Source: Phaeobacter sp. A36a-5a
GTDB lineage: Bacteria > Pseudomonadota > Alphaproteobacteria > Rhodobacterales > Rhodobacteraceae
DNA length: 64,000 nucleotides
Assembly: GCF_037911135.1 (NCBI RefSeq)
Contig: NZ_JBBLYU010000001.1
Span: 1,550,001-1,614,000, forward strand
Direction: 5' to 3'
Shown here: positions 49,101 through 57,530 of the stretch, piece by piece
Position numbering within the stretch: position 1 is the first letter of the stretch
Layout of the letters: the number at the start of each line of letters is the position of its first letter
The notes under the pieces: generated by a model
What the model saw: the letters and a program-made list of their open reading frames with translations, nothing else
What the model was told of the DNA's origin: nothing
Databases searched by the model: none
Made by a program: the position numbers and the translations under genes

Positions 49101-49537
49101 TCGCCCATCGCCATCAACACGCCGCCATATTTCGACGAGCCGGCCATATTAGCATGGCGGATGGCATCGCCAGAGCGATCGACCCCCGGCCCCTTGCCGT
49201 ACCACAGGCCAAAAACGCCGTCATATTTGCCCTCGCCACGCACCTCGGCCTGCTGGGCACCCCAAAGGGCGGTCACGGCGAGATCCTCGTTCAGACCGAA
49301 TTGAAAGGTGACATCGCTTGCGGTCAGATGTTTTTCCGCCCGCTTCATCTGCATGTCGACAGCGCCAAGCGGCGAGCCGCGATAGCCTGTCACCAGACCA
49401 GCCGTGTTCAGCCCCGCCGCCTTATCCCGGTGTTTCTGCATCAGCATCAGACGCACCAGCGCCTGGGTGCCATTCAGCATCACCGGTGATTTTGTCAGAT
49501 CGAATTTGTCGTTCAGAGAAATCTTCTGCGTGCTCAT
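46118..49537 (-). CDS. Indolepyruvate ferredoxin oxidoreductase, fused alpha/beta subunits
   Basis: A 1139-residue TPP-dependent 2-ketoacid oxidoreductase that decarboxylates aryl-pyruvates to acyl-CoA. An N-terminal pyrimidine-binding domain, a TPP domain (CSGCPHNSST near 445 and NLGDGTYNHSG near 505), a ferredoxin-like cluster region (CEGCGDCGVQSNC and SCNKDFSC near 640-680) and a C-terminal gamma domain (GVGGTGVVTIGAVLAQAA near 730) are fused in one chain, as is usual in Alphaproteobacteria. The MSTQKI start has GGGGAGG upstream; an in-frame TTG lies 15 bases earlier. It probably supports catabolism of Phe, Tyr and Trp. It diverges from a LysR regulator. Confidence 0.93.
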   Translation of the reverse strand: MSTQKISLNDKFDLTKSPVMLNGTQALVRLMLMQKHRDKAAGLNTAGLVTGYRGSPLGAVDMQMKRAEKHLTASDVTFQFGLNEDLAVTALWGAQQAEVRGEGKYDGVFGLWYGKGPGVDRSGDAIRHANMAGSSKYGGVLMAMGDDHTGESSTVLHQSEWSLMDCYLPIVSPAGVQEILDYGIYGIALSRFSGLWVGLKTMKDTIEVTSVVDGNPDRMQLVTPEFDMPADGLNIRLDDDRFRQENRIIDYKRFAAEAFSHANKMDKRMWGKPGAKIGFVAAGKNWLDLVHAMSLLNIDETMAERLGITTYKVGQTWPLDMKGFNAWAEDLDLIVVVEEKRKLIEIQIKEALFDERKGRRVYGWYKGGAGGMHRDELFPTKYALDPIMIAEKLGQILIEEGRETEAIRAGLSALDEAKRADNAEEIAARLPYFCSGCPHNSSTKLPDGSRAYAGIGCHFMVQWMDRETTGFTHMGGEGVNWVGEAPFSNRKHVFQNLGDGTYNHSGVQAIRAALAEGTNITFKILYNDAVAMTGGQEAEGGLTAQQIAHELTAMGVKTIAVVYDEKEDVDAKLFPAGMRMHERAELMVVQKEFEKVEGVSAIIYIQTCAAEKRRRRKKGLFPDPDMRVFINSDVCEGCGDCGVQSNCVSIVPKETELGRKRAIDQSSCNKDFSCVKGFCPSFLTIEGAKIRKEPTAALDLPDLPTPELPSINGTHNVVITGVGGTGVVTIGAVLAQAAQIDGKGAGMMEMAGLAQKGGAVHIHCRIANRPEDISAIRVATGECDALIGGDLVVSAGAKTIGLMKTGKSGAVVNSHEIITGDFTRDTDFQIPSDRLQVALEARLRDRLDLFDASELARASMGDSIFSNMMIFGAAWQRGLLPISLEAIREAITLNGAAVERNLRAFDIGRWAVLYPQEVQKLIAPNVVELPKTLEDQIAFRSAQLVDYQGPRLAKRYGRMLDGISDKALKEAVAKGYHKLLSYKDEYEVARLLLSSREKAEAEFEGDLKISYNLAPPMLTGTDPNGRPKKRKFGPGLERWLRLLAKFKGLRGTPLDVFGYTAERKMERALISQYEADMKEWLPKASHEIMAPLIALAELPLEIRGFGPVKQANETKAAKRREELLAALRQGGSELKTAAE

Positions 49538-49650
49538 CCTGGGCCTCCCCAACCTCGATTAGCTTGCACTTCTTGGCGATATATTAGGTCATAATTGCTG
49601 ACCTGTATACTGTTTTCTGCCGGAATATGTTTCTGACCGCCCTATCAAAT

Positions 49651-49671
49651 TGAAAGTTTCGATACATTTCA
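49651..49671. promoter_or_regulatory. Candidate LysR-type operator
   Basis: TGAAA-N11-TTTCA, a perfect dyad with the T-N11-A geometry of LysR-family sites, lies 27 bases before the LysR start and 114 bases before the IorAB start. Confidence 0.45.
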
Positions 49672-49697
49672 TATAGGCTACATCAGAGGCATCGAAA

Positions 49698-50612
49698 GTG
49701 ACGGGTATGGATTGGGATAAGCTTAGAATATTTCACGCGGTGGCGGACGCAGGCAGCCTCACCCATGCAGGCGACAAGCTGAACCTGTCGCAATCGGCAG
49801 TCAGCCGACAGATTCGCGCATTGGAAGAGAGTCTGAGCTCGACGCTGTTTCACCGCCACGCGCGGGGGTTGATTCTCACCGAACAGGGGGAGCTGCTGTT
49901 TGACGCGACGAAATCGATGTCAAAACGGCTGGAAGCCGCCTCTGCCCGCATTCGCGACAGCGAGGAAGAGGTGTTTGGCGAATTGCGCGTTACCACCACC
50001 TTTGGCTTCGGCACTCTGTGGCTGGCGCCGCGCCTGACCAAGCTTTATGAACATTACCCCGATCTCAAGATCGACCTGATGCTGGAGGAGCGGGTTCTTG
50101 ACCTGCCCATGCGCGAGGCCGATGTGGCGATCCGCATGAAGGAGCCGAGCCAGGCCGACCTGATCCGCAAGCGGCTGATGACGGTGCAGATGAAGCTTTA
50201 TGCTTCCCGTGCATATGTCGAACGCAACGGCGCGCCGGAACAGGCGGAGGATATCGCAGATCACCGGCTGATCTGCCAGAACCCGCGCTCGGCGCAGGTT
50301 GGCTCCGCGGCTGTCCTGGTACAGAAACTGATGACCTATAACCCCTCTTCGCTGCTCACCGTGAACAATTACTTCGGTGTCTTGCAGGGCGTTATCCACG
50401 ATCTGGGCATTGGCGTTCTGCCCGATTACGTGACCGAGGACTTCCCGGATCTGGTGCCGGTGCTTCAGGAAGAGGATACCAGCGACGTGCCGGTCTACCT
50501 CGCCTACCCGGAAGAATTGCGCCACTCCCGGCGGATTTCCGCATTCCGCGATTTCGTCCAGAATGAGATTATTGCACATCGCAAGCACATGAAAGAACTG
50601 GGCAAAATCTAG
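49698..50612 (+). CDS. LysR-family transcriptional regulator
   Basis: A 304-residue regulator. The helix-turn-helix spans about 8-65 (DWDKLRIFHAVADAGSLTHAG...SQSAVSRQIRALE), followed by the periplasmic-binding-like effector domain (about 95-290). A GTG start has AGAGG eight bases upstream; the ATG nine bases downstream is also possible. Position divergent from the IorAB gene suggests it controls aryl-pyruvate metabolism, possibly also itself. Confidence 0.92.
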   Translation: MTGMDWDKLRIFHAVADAGSLTHAGDKLNLSQSAVSRQIRALEESLSSTLFHRHARGLILTEQGELLFDATKSMSKRLEAASARIRDSEEEVFGELRVTTTFGFGTLWLAPRLTKLYEHYPDLKIDLMLEERVLDLPMREADVAIRMKEPSQADLIRKRLMTVQMKLYASRAYVERNGAPEQAEDIADHRLICQNPRSAQVGSAAVLVQKLMTYNPSSLLTVNNYFGVLQGVIHDLGIGVLPDYVTEDFPDLVPVLQEEDTSDVPVYLAYPEELRHSRRISAFRDFVQNEIIAHRKHMKELGKI

Positions 50613-50684
50613 CCAGACCCGAGCCATGCGCACAGCGCATAGCGGCCTTGCCATTTTCCGGGTCTGTTAACTCTTGATCGAGGC

Positions 50685-50783
50685 GCGCTGCCCCCCTAAA
50701 TCACATCTCGAAGGCAGCGACGCTGTCGCCCTTCATACCTCCCTGTTGGACTTCGGCCGAGCTTAGTGCTCGGCCTTTTTTTT
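50685..50783 (+). ncRNA. Candidate small RNA
   Basis: A free-standing module: hairpin AAGG-CA-GCGAC-GCT-GTCGC-CCTT (50711-50733), a single-stranded spacer with CCTCCC (50738-50743), then the terminator hairpin. It starts about 70 bases after the LysR stop. The order hairpin, CU-rich linker, terminator resembles alphaproteobacterial anti-Shine-Dalgarno small RNAs. It could instead be only the long 3' end of the LysR transcript; no promoter is clear. Confidence 0.4.
50755..50783 (+). terminator. Strong rho-independent terminator
   Basis: GGCCGAGC pairs with GCTCGGCC over a 5-base loop, followed by eight T. Confidence 0.93.
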
Positions 50784-51145
50784 GGTTCAAACGCCGGCGG
50801 CGTGATCCGCAGGACTGGCCGCCGGATCAAGGCATCGCTCGGCGTTATCCTAACGATCGGCACTCACAGGCCGGCTGGCAATGACTGGTCTGCGTGTAGC
50901 GTCGCCAGCGCCCCGCCTGCCGTCAACGGGCCTGCCGCCGCGCGCGATATTCAGGCAGCACATTTCCCCGGAACGCCGCAATTTTCACCGCAGCTGCTGG
51001 AAATCCGATCAGCCTGTGCAGATCACCGCCGATCTGGCGATCACCCCCATCATCGCGCGAAAAAAACTCAGGAACCTTTTGTCGGTCTCCTCCGTTGAGC
51101 AGCCAGAACGCAAGACAAATGCAACTGACTTGAAGGAGAGCCACT

Positions 51146-51541
51146 ATGCTCCGCATGACCTCTATCGCCGCCCTGATCGCAATGACCGGCGCCGCCAGCG
51201 CCGAGGTGCTGACCGAAAACGCCACCCCGAACGATGCGGGCGAGACCTTTCTTGAAGAAAACATGGAATTCATGGGTGCCCCCGTGGTTGACGTCAACGG
51301 TGTCTTCCTGGGCAAAGTTGTTGAGGTCGGCACCGAGCCGGGCCCTGACCGCAAGATCCTGGTGGAGTTCCGCGACAGCTTCTCCGACAAGCTGAGCGGC
51401 ATGCGCTTCACGCTGGACGGCATGTGGGAAACCGATGGCGTGCTGCGCATGGGTCAGACCACGGGCGAGCTGCGCACCATGCTGGAAACCTTTGCCAGCG
51501 AAAACCCTGAGAAACTGACCGACGGTTCCGTTCTGAACTGA
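51146..51541 (+). CDS. PRC-barrel domain exported protein
   Basis: A 131-residue protein with a signal peptide (about 1-19, ending ASA) and a PRC-barrel-like core (about 42-90, MGAPVVDVNGVFLGKVVEVG). PRC barrels bind RNA or other proteins; exported versions are common in Rhodobacteraceae and of unknown role. AAGGAGAG precedes the ATG. A strong terminator ends the single-gene unit. Confidence 0.82.
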   Translation: MLRMTSIAALIAMTGAASAEVLTENATPNDAGETFLEENMEFMGAPVVDVNGVFLGKVVEVGTEPGPDRKILVEFRDSFSDKLSGMRFTLDGMWETDGVLRMGQTTGELRTMLETFASENPEKLTDGSVLN

Positions 51542-51596
51542 TCGCCACCGTCTGAGGGTCACGCCCCGCCGCAGCGCGGGACCGGGGACCATCACA

Positions 51597-51628
51597 AGGT
51601 CAGAGCCGTCGTGGCTCTGGCCTTTTTT
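51597..51628 (+). terminator. Terminator after the PRC-barrel gene
   Basis: AGGTCAGAGCC pairs with GGCTCTGGCCT, with one T-G wobble, followed by a T run. Confidence 0.9.
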
Positions 51629-51798
51629 CATGGGATCTGGCGCATCGACCGCACCGTGATGCGCGCCCCGACGTGCCGAAATCCGCAGCATCGGCACGGC
51701 CAGGCCCGCCGCCGCCTGCAAGTCTGCGCTTTTTCCTTCCCCCTTGGCCCTGCTTGCCCTAAAAGGCGCGCAATCGCAGCCATTGGGGACGTTTACGG

Positions 51799-53964
51799 AT
51801 GCAAGAACCCGCCATCACGCCTGAACTGATTGCCAACCACGGGCTGAAGCCCGAGGAATATGATCTGATCCTCGACATCATCGGGCGGGAGCCAACCTTC
51901 ACGGAGCTGGGGATTTTCTCCGCGATGTGGAACGAGCACTGTTCTTATAAGTCCTCCAAGAAATGGCTGCGCACCCTGCCGACCGAAGGCCCCCAGGTGA
52001 TCTGCGGCCCCGGCGAGAACGCAGGCATCGTGGACATTGGCGACGGCGATGCCGTTGTTTTCAAAATGGAAAGCCACAACCACCCCTCCTACATCGAGCC
52101 CTACCAGGGCGCGGCGACCGGGGTTGGCGGCATTCTGCGTGACGTCTTTACCATGGGTGCACGCCCCATCGCGTCAATGAACGCGCTGTCCTTTGGCGAA
52201 CCCTCCCACCACAAGACCCGGCGACTGGTCAACGGCGTGGTTGAGGGCATCGGCGGCTATGGCAACTGCTTTGGCGTGCCATGCGTCGGTGGTGAAGTGC
52301 GCTTCCATCCCGCCTATAACGGCAACTGCCTTGTGAACGCCTTTGCCGCCGGTCTGGCCAAGACCGACGCGATTTTCTACTCCGCCGCCTCGGGTGTTGG
52401 TATGCCGGTGGTCTATCTAGGTGCCAAGACCGGTCGCGACGGCGTTGGCGGTGCCACCATGGCCTCGGCGGAATTTGACGACACTATCGAAGAAAAACGC
52501 CCCACCGTGCAGGTCGGCGACCCCTTCACCGAAAAACGCCTGATGGAAGCCACGCTGGAGCTGATGCAGACCGGCGCGGTGATCTCCATTCAGGACATGG
52601 GCGCCGCGGGCCTCACCTGCTCTGCCGTGGAAATGGGCGACAAGGGCAAACTGGGCGTCCGTCTGGATCTCGAAAACGTGCCGCAGCGCGAAGAGAACAT
52701 GACCGCCTACGAGATGATGCTGTCGGAATCCCAGGAACGGATGCTGATGGTGCTGAAGCCGGAGCTGGAAGCCGAGGCGCGTGCAGTGTTCGAAAAATGG
52801 GATCTCGATTTTGCCATCGTCGGCGAAACCATCGCCGAGGACCGCTTCCTGATCATGCACAACGGCGAAGTGAAGGCCGATCTGGTGCTGTCGAAACTGT
52901 CCTCCACCGCGCCGGAATACGACCGCCCCTGGGTGGAAACTCCCGCGCCCGAGGCGCTGAGTGATGCCGATGTGCCGACCATTGATCCGATCGACGGGCT
53001 AAAGGCGCTGATCTCCAGCCCGAACTATGCCGGCAAGCAGTGGGTCTATGAACAATACGACACCACGGTGATGGGCGACACCGCCCGCCGCCCGGGCGCA
53101 GGTTCCGGCATCGTGCGGGTCCATGGCACCGACAAACAGCTGGCCTTCACCTCCGACGTGACGCCGCGCTACGTCAAGGCAAATCCCTATGAGGGCGGCA
53201 AACAGGCGGTGGCCGAGGCCTACCGCAACCTGACCGCTGTCGGCGCCAAACCCTTGGCAACCACCGACAACCTGAACTTCGGTAACCCCGAAAAGCCCGA
53301 GATCATGGGCCAGTTCGTCGGCGCGATCAAAGGCATCGGCGAGGCTGTGGCTGCGCTGGACATGCCGATCGTCTCCGGCAACGTGTCGCTCTATAATGAA
53401 ACCGACGGTCAGGGCATCCTGCCGACCCCGACGATTGGCGCCGTTGGCCTGATCGCGGCAGGCGAAGAGGCCATCACCGGCGAAGTTCGCGACGGACATA
53501 TCGCGCTGTTGATCGGCGAAACCATCGGCCATCTGGGCCAGTCGGCGCTGCTGGCGGAGGTTTTCAACCGCGAGGACGGCGACGCACCGGCAGTGGATCT
53601 GGAAGCAGAGAAGCGCAACGGCGAGTTCATCCGCGCCAACCGCGATCTGATCAAGGCCTGCACCGATCTGGGCGATGGCGGTCTGGCGCTGGCGGCGTTT
53701 GAGCTGGCCGAAGCGGCCAATGTCGGCGTGCAGCTTGACGCAGGCGACACCCCGACGGTTTTTGGCGAGGATCAGGCGCGCTACCTCGTGGCCTGCAACT
53801 TCGATCAGGCCGAGGCCCTGATGATGGCCGCAGGTCAGGCCGGTGTCACCATCACCACCGTCGGCAAATTCGGCGGCGACATGGTGAAAATCGGCGGCTC
53901 CGAAGCGCCACTGGCCGAGCTGGCAGACATCTTCCGCAGCAGCTTCGCTGCTGCCGTTGCCTGA
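51799..53964 (+). CDS. purL: Phosphoribosylformylglycinamidine synthase, large subunit
   Basis: A 721-residue ATP-dependent amidotransferase subunit of purine synthesis, small type that works with PurS and PurQ (not in the window). [40 protein letters not shown]-type N-terminus, glycine-rich [20 protein letters not shown] (about 105-125) and a second AIRS-like domain are clear. It is followed by a strong terminator. Confidence 0.97.
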   Translation: MQEPAITPELIANHGLKPEEYDLILDIIGREPTFTELGIFSAMWNEHCSYKSSKKWLRTLPTEGPQVICGPGENAGIVDIGDGDAVVFKMESHNHPSYIEPYQGAATGVGGILRDVFTMGARPIASMNALSFGEPSHHKTRRLVNGVVEGIGGYGNCFGVPCVGGEVRFHPAYNGNCLVNAFAAGLAKTDAIFYSAASGVGMPVVYLGAKTGRDGVGGATMASAEFDDTIEEKRPTVQVGDPFTEKRLMEATLELMQTGAVISIQDMGAAGLTCSAVEMGDKGKLGVRLDLENVPQREENMTAYEMMLSESQERMLMVLKPELEAEARAVFEKWDLDFAIVGETIAEDRFLIMHNGEVKADLVLSKLSSTAPEYDRPWVETPAPEALSDADVPTIDPIDGLKALISSPNYAGKQWVYEQYDTTVMGDTARRPGAGSGIVRVHGTDKQLAFTSDVTPRYVKANPYEGGKQAVAEAYRNLTAVGAKPLATTDNLNFGNPEKPEIMGQFVGAIKGIGEAVAALDMPIVSGNVSLYNETDGQGILPTPTIGAVGLIAAGEEAITGEVRDGHIALLIGETIGHLGQSALLAEVFNREDGDAPAVDLEAEKRNGEFIRANRDLIKACTDLGDGGLALAAFELAEAANVGVQLDAGDTPTVFGEDQARYLVACNFDQAEALMMAAGQAGVTITTVGKFGGDMVKIGGSEAPLAELADIFRSSFAAAVA

Positions 53965-54006
53965 GCGCAGGCCGCGTTGGGGCATGGTCCTCGACACGAT
54001 GATACC

Positions 54007-54041
54007 GGGTGGGATGGCATCGCCGTCCCACCCATTTTTTT
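54007..54041 (+). terminator. Terminator of purL
   Basis: GGGTGGGA pairs with TCCCACCC around an inner TGGC/GCCG pairing, followed by seven T. Confidence 0.93.
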
Positions 54042-54061
54042 GATGTCTCGCAGGTGACCCC

Positions 54062-54610
54062 ATGCCCCTGTCCGGCCAAACTCCTGATATCGACCTCCCC
54101 GAACTGACAGCAGATTGCAGCCGCTGCGCCGCGCTCTGCTGTGTGGCCTACCCGTTTGAGGAGGACGAGGATTTCGCGATCCTGAAGGAGACCGACACCC
54201 CCTGCCCCAACCTCTCGCCGCAGTGTTTCTCCTGCTCTATCCACGAGGATCTCGACACCCGTGGCTTTGGCGGCTGTATTGCCTATTCCTGCGCGGGCGC
54301 CGGGCAGCGGGTGAGCGAGGTGCTGTTTCAGGGCGAGACATGGCGCGACGATGCTGACCTTCTGCCGCATATGACCCACGCCCTGCGTGTCCTGCGCCCC
54401 ATCCATGAGGCGCTGTTGATCCTGCGCGAGGCAGCCGGCCTGCCGCTGCCGGACGCGCTGCGGGCCGATCTGAATGTTCTGATGGCGACGCTGGCGGTCA
54501 GCGACGGGCGCACCATCTGGGACTTTGAGGAGCCGCAGGTCCAGGAGGCCCTGGCCGAGGTGCCCGCCTTCATCCCGCGCCTTGCTCCCTATGTGACGCT
54601 GCGCGGCTAA
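54062..54610 (+). CDS. Cysteine-rich protein of unknown function
   Basis: A 182-residue protein, unfamiliar to me as a named family. The first 80 residues hold nine Cys (19, 22, 26, 27, 48, 55, 58, 72, 77) in CxxC, CC and CxxxxxxCxxC spacing like zinc or iron-sulfur sites; the rest is helical without Cys. No signal peptide. Next to the BolA and monothiol glutaredoxin genes (iron-sulfur trafficking partners), a metal-cluster role is plausible but unproven. It is preceded by the purL terminator, so it has its own promoter. Confidence 0.7.
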   Translation: MPLSGQTPDIDLPELTADCSRCAALCCVAYPFEEDEDFAILKETDTPCPNLSPQCFSCSIHEDLDTRGFGGCIAYSCAGAGQRVSEVLFQGETWRDDADLLPHMTHALRVLRPIHEALLILREAAGLPLPDALRADLNVLMATLAVSDGRTIWDFEEPQVQEALAEVPAFIPRLAPYVTLRG

Positions 54611-54676
54611 TCCGCCTTGCAGAGGCCCCCGCCGCACCCTACATTTTTGATAAGCTAGAAATAAGGACACCCCCCA

Positions 54677-54913
54677 ATGCCGATGCAAGCCCAAGAAATC
54701 GAAGACCTGCTGCGCGAGACATTTCCCGATGCGGAAATCCAGGTTGGTGGCCATGACGGTGTGCATATGTCCGCGATGGTCATCGACGAAAGCTTTCGCG
54801 GCAAGAACCGTGTCCAGCAGCAGCGCGCCGTCTATGCAGCCCTGAAGGGCAAGATGGACGGAGCCAACGGCGAGCTGCACGCGCTGGCCCTGACCACCAA
54901 GGCGCCTGAGTAA
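54677..54913 (+). CDS. BolA family protein
   Basis: A 78-residue single-domain BolA/YrbA-type protein. The core VGGHDGVHMSAMVIDESFRGKNRVQQQRAVYAALKG-like region contains the conserved His residues that ligate a [2Fe-2S] cluster with a monothiol glutaredoxin. The grxD homologue is 348 bases downstream on the same strand, supporting a BolA-Grx complex in iron-sulfur or iron signalling. Confidence 0.93.
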   Translation: MPMQAQEIEDLLRETFPDAEIQVGGHDGVHMSAMVIDESFRGKNRVQQQRAVYAALKGKMDGANGELHALALTTKAPE

Positions 54914-54919
54914 CCTGCC

Positions 54920-55150
54920 ATGTCGGTGTTCATGTCTCTTCTGATCCTCGGCATTGTTGTCATGACGGCGGTTGTTGCCCTCGTTGGGCAGCGCCGTGCG
55001 CCGCTGGAGGAGGATGACAACGACCCGAATTACCACACCCTGCGCTCCGACTATCAGTCGGGGATGGGCGGCGGCTCCATGCGCACATGGAAGGTGCCCA
55101 AGGACCCGGACGAATACGCCCGTTTCTTTGTTCCAAGAGGGAAAAGATAG
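54920..55150 (+). CDS. Small single-span membrane protein
   Basis: A 76-residue protein: one N-terminal helix (about 5-23) then a charged, disordered tail. It is six bases after the bolA-type gene, so translationally linked. No family known to me; conservation between bolA and grxD would support function. Confidence 0.65.
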   Translation: MSVFMSLLILGIVVMTAVVALVGQRRAPLEEDDNDPNYHTLRSDYQSGMGGGSMRTWKVPKDPDEYARFFVPRGKR

Positions 55151-55261
55151 CCGCAGAGCCGCTCGCCGCGCCAACTTAGCGCCCCGGATTGGCAAGCCGC
55201 ATGTAATTGCCTATATCATGGCCAACTGATCAACGGCACATTCGCCGAGAGGAAGACGAAA

Positions 55262-55624
55262 ATGACCGACGTAAAAACCCGTATTGATGAAACCGTCAAA
55301 GCCAGCGACGTGGTGCTCTTCATGAAAGGCACCAAGGACATGCCGCAATGTGGCTTCTCTTCCCGCGTGGCTGGCGTGCTGAACTACATCGGCGTCGAAT
55401 ACACCGATGTAAACGTGCTGGCGGATGAGGAAATCCGCGCGGGCATCAAGGAATATTCCGACTGGCCGACCATTCCCCAGCTCTATGTCAAAGGCGAGTT
55501 TGTCGGCGGCTGCGATATCATCACCGAGATGACCCTCTCCGGCGAACTGGACGGCATGTTTGCTGAAAACGGTGTCGCCTTTGACAAGGATGCCGCAGAC
55601 AAGATCCGCGAAGCCAACGGCTAA
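55262..55624 (+). CDS. grxD: Monothiol glutaredoxin, Grx4 family
   Basis: A 120-residue CGFS glutaredoxin; Cys30 in PQCGFSSRV is the active-site and iron-sulfur ligand. The [19 protein letters not shown] segment (about 70-88) binds glutathione. It carries or transfers [2Fe-2S] clusters, often with BolA partners like the one upstream. Confidence 0.95.
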   Translation: MTDVKTRIDETVKASDVVLFMKGTKDMPQCGFSSRVAGVLNYIGVEYTDVNVLADEEIRAGIKEYSDWPTIPQLYVKGEFVGGCDIITEMTLSGELDGMFAENGVAFDKDAADKIREANG

Positions 55625-55670
55625 GCCTGCCCCGCTGGCCTCTTGTTGTGGCTGGCGACCATAAGATCCG

Positions 55671-55701
55671 CACCCTCGGCGTTGGCCGGGGGTGTTTTTT
55701 T
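55671..55701 (+). terminator. Terminator of grxD
   Basis: CACCC-T-CGGC pairs with GCCG-G-GGGTG, followed by seven T. Confidence 0.88.
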
Positions 55702-55728
55702 ATGCACCGTTTGGTTCCAATATCATAG

Positions 55729-55768
55729 AAAAACGCCGCAATGGGGCTGACCCATGCGGCGGTTTCTA
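55729..55768 (-). terminator. Terminator of zapA
   Basis: On the minus strand GCCGCATGGG and CCCATTGCGGC form a long stem with one bulge, followed by GTTTTTC; it lies about 30 bases after the stop. Confidence 0.8.
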
Positions 55769-55794
55769 ATGTGAGCGTCGCGGTTCGCGGCCTG

Positions 55795-56196
55795 TCAGCC
55801 CGCGGCCCCCTGCTCTTCCAGTTCCTGCGCCAGCGCCTCGCTGCGGGCGGCCAGCTCGGCGAGGGTCTCGGTCACCAGCGGCGGCACCACCGGCACCTCG
55901 ATCCGCTCAGGCTCCGGTGCCGGAGCGGCGCGCAGCTCGGCCAGCTCGGCGGTGCGCTCTGCCAGTTCGGCCTCAACCTCCTTGATGCGATCCTCGACCG
56001 CTGCGGTTTTATCCGCCAGCATCAGCCCCGCCATCAGCAGCATCCGCGCCTCGGGCATACGGCCAATCTGGTCCGACAGCACCTGAGCCTCATCGTCCAG
56101 CATCTTGGCCGCCGAATGCAGATAGCTTTCTTCGCCTTCCTGGCAGGAGACTTCGAAACCGCGCCCCCCGATATGAATCGTAACCTCGGGCATCAT
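55795..56196 (-). CDS. zapA: Cell division protein ZapA
   Basis: A 133-residue ZapA with N-terminal beta-rich head (PEVTIHIGGRGFEVSCQEGEE...) and C-terminal coiled coil (about 70-130). It bundles FtsZ filaments. Length is larger than the 110 residues of E. coli owing to a Pro-rich insert (APAPEPERIEVPVVPP). It overlaps the upstream coiled-coil gene by four bases. Confidence 0.9.
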   Translation of the reverse strand: MMPEVTIHIGGRGFEVSCQEGEESYLHSAAKMLDDEAQVLSDQIGRMPEARMLLMAGLMLADKTAAVEDRIKEVEAELAERTAELAELRAAPAPEPERIEVPVVPPLVTETLAELAARSEALAQELEEQGAAG

Positions 56197-57248
56197 ACAT
56201 CCTCCCCTTCGGGCATGGGCTGGGCGGTTCGCGGCTGCGTGATCGGCGCCTGGGGCACCTGGGGCGCCGCGGATGCAGGCATCACATCGACGGGCGCCGC
56301 CGTCTGCGCAATCGGCGCCGCCTCAGCCAGGGCTGCGGGGGCCGCGCCCTGCGCAGGCTCAGCCGCCAGCAGGGGTTCCAGTTTGGCCAGCACCGCATCG
56401 ACCTCGGCCTGATCGCTGGCGCGCGCTGCGGTCAGCGCGTCGATATCGGCCTGAAGCGCTGCATTGATCAGCGTCGCATCACCAACGCCAGCGGCATTTG
56501 CCTCTCGCAGCGCCGCATTGGAGGCCCGCAGCTGATCATTGCTGTGGCGCAGCTCCTGCAGCGTGGCATCCAGACGCAAGAGCGTCTCATTCTGCTGCGC
56601 AATCTCTTCGGCACTGGGGCCTGCGGGCCGCGCCGCAAGGGTGGCCGTCGCCTGGGCCAGCTCGTCCTGAGCCTGGGCCAGCTGACCGCGCAGCGCCTCC
56701 GCTTCGGCCTCAAGCGCGGCTGTATCCACCGCCGCCCCCAGATCATCGGGCTGCTCGGCCAGCTCTTCCTGTAGCCGCGCCAACGAGGCCTGCGCCTCAT
56801 CCAGCTGATCCTGCAAGGTTTCGCGGGCGGTGGCCGCCTCGTTGCCCTGCACTTCCAATTCCTGTTTCAGCCGCGCCACTTCGGACTTCAGCGCGTCTTT
56901 CTCGGCGGTATTGCCCACCTCGTTGCGCAGCAGCTCGACCTCGGCCTGCAACGCCGCCAGCTCACCGATATCGGCGCCCTGCGCGGGGGCAGCATTGGCC
57001 TCAGCCTCCTCCAGCTTGGCGCGCAGAACCTTCAGCCGTTCTTCCAGCTGGGCATTGGCGATCTTTTCCTCTTCCAGCGCGCGGCTGAGGTCGCTCTGCG
57101 CAGCAGCCGTCCGTGACTGCGCCTCCGCCTGGGCCTGCGCATGCGCCTCTGCCGAAGCCTGTGCGCCGGCCTGCAATGCTGCGGCACCTGCGCCAATCCG
57201 GTCCATTGCCGCCAGGATCCGACCCTGCAATTCTTCGATCTGCTCCAT
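56193..57248 (-). CDS. Long coiled-coil protein upstream of zapA
   Basis: A 351-residue Ala/Glu/Gln-rich coiled-coil protein (heptads over about 25-285), with no catalytic motif and an Ala/Pro-rich tail. It has no signal peptide. The ATGA overlap with zapA implies coexpression and possible partnership, making it a candidate ZapB-like FtsZ linker in this group; this is inference. I chose the ATG at 57248; the longer open frame is Arg-rich and not coiled coil. Confidence 0.8.
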   Translation of the reverse strand: MEQIEELQGRILAAMDRIGAGAAALQAGAQASAEAHAQAQAEAQSRTAAAQSDLSRALEEEKIANAQLEERLKVLRAKLEEAEANAAPAQGADIGELAALQAEVELLRNEVGNTAEKDALKSEVARLKQELEVQGNEAATARETLQDQLDEAQASLARLQEELAEQPDDLGAAVDTAALEAEAEALRGQLAQAQDELAQATATLAARPAGPSAEEIAQQNETLLRLDATLQELRHSNDQLRASNAALREANAAGVGDATLINAALQADIDALTAARASDQAEVDAVLAKLEPLLAAEPAQGAAPAALAEAAPIAQTAAPVDVMPASAAPQVPQAPITQPRTAQPMPEGEDV

Positions 57249-57530
57249 GCCTGCCCCTTTACGACCCCGTGAGTATCTGCCGGTCTTTTCCGCCGGACCC
57301 TGCGCCGCGCCATCGCTCCGTTTTTCCGCTCGTCTCCGCAAACGGAGGGCGAATCAAGAGGGATCCGGCGCTGCACATCCAGCTTAGTTCATGCAGGGAT
57401 AAATTACCCCCTGTTTGCTTTCAACCACTTGCAGCGTCAACTTCGCGCAGGAAGCCGCGCAAACGCTTGATCTTTGCCATATCACTGCTATTGAGCGCTC
57501 AGTCTGCCGAAAACCCAGAGGAAAAATCCA

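Larger units (their letters stand above)
50613..51145. other. Intergenic region, LysR gene to PRC-barrel gene
   Basis: 533 bases with a candidate small RNA ending in a strong terminator at 50755-50783. The remaining 360 bases before the PRC-barrel gene show no gene or repeat. Confidence 0.45.

Noticed and set aside
47543-49489. Long plus-strand open frame of 648 residues inside IorAB
   Set aside because: It is a GC-rich antisense shadow with His-, Gln- and Arg-biased composition opposite a clearly real gene.
55625-57530. 6S RNA gene next to zapA, its usual place in many proteobacteria
   Set aside because: Only about 30 bases separate the zapA stop from its terminator and no 6S-like long bulged hairpin is visible on either side.
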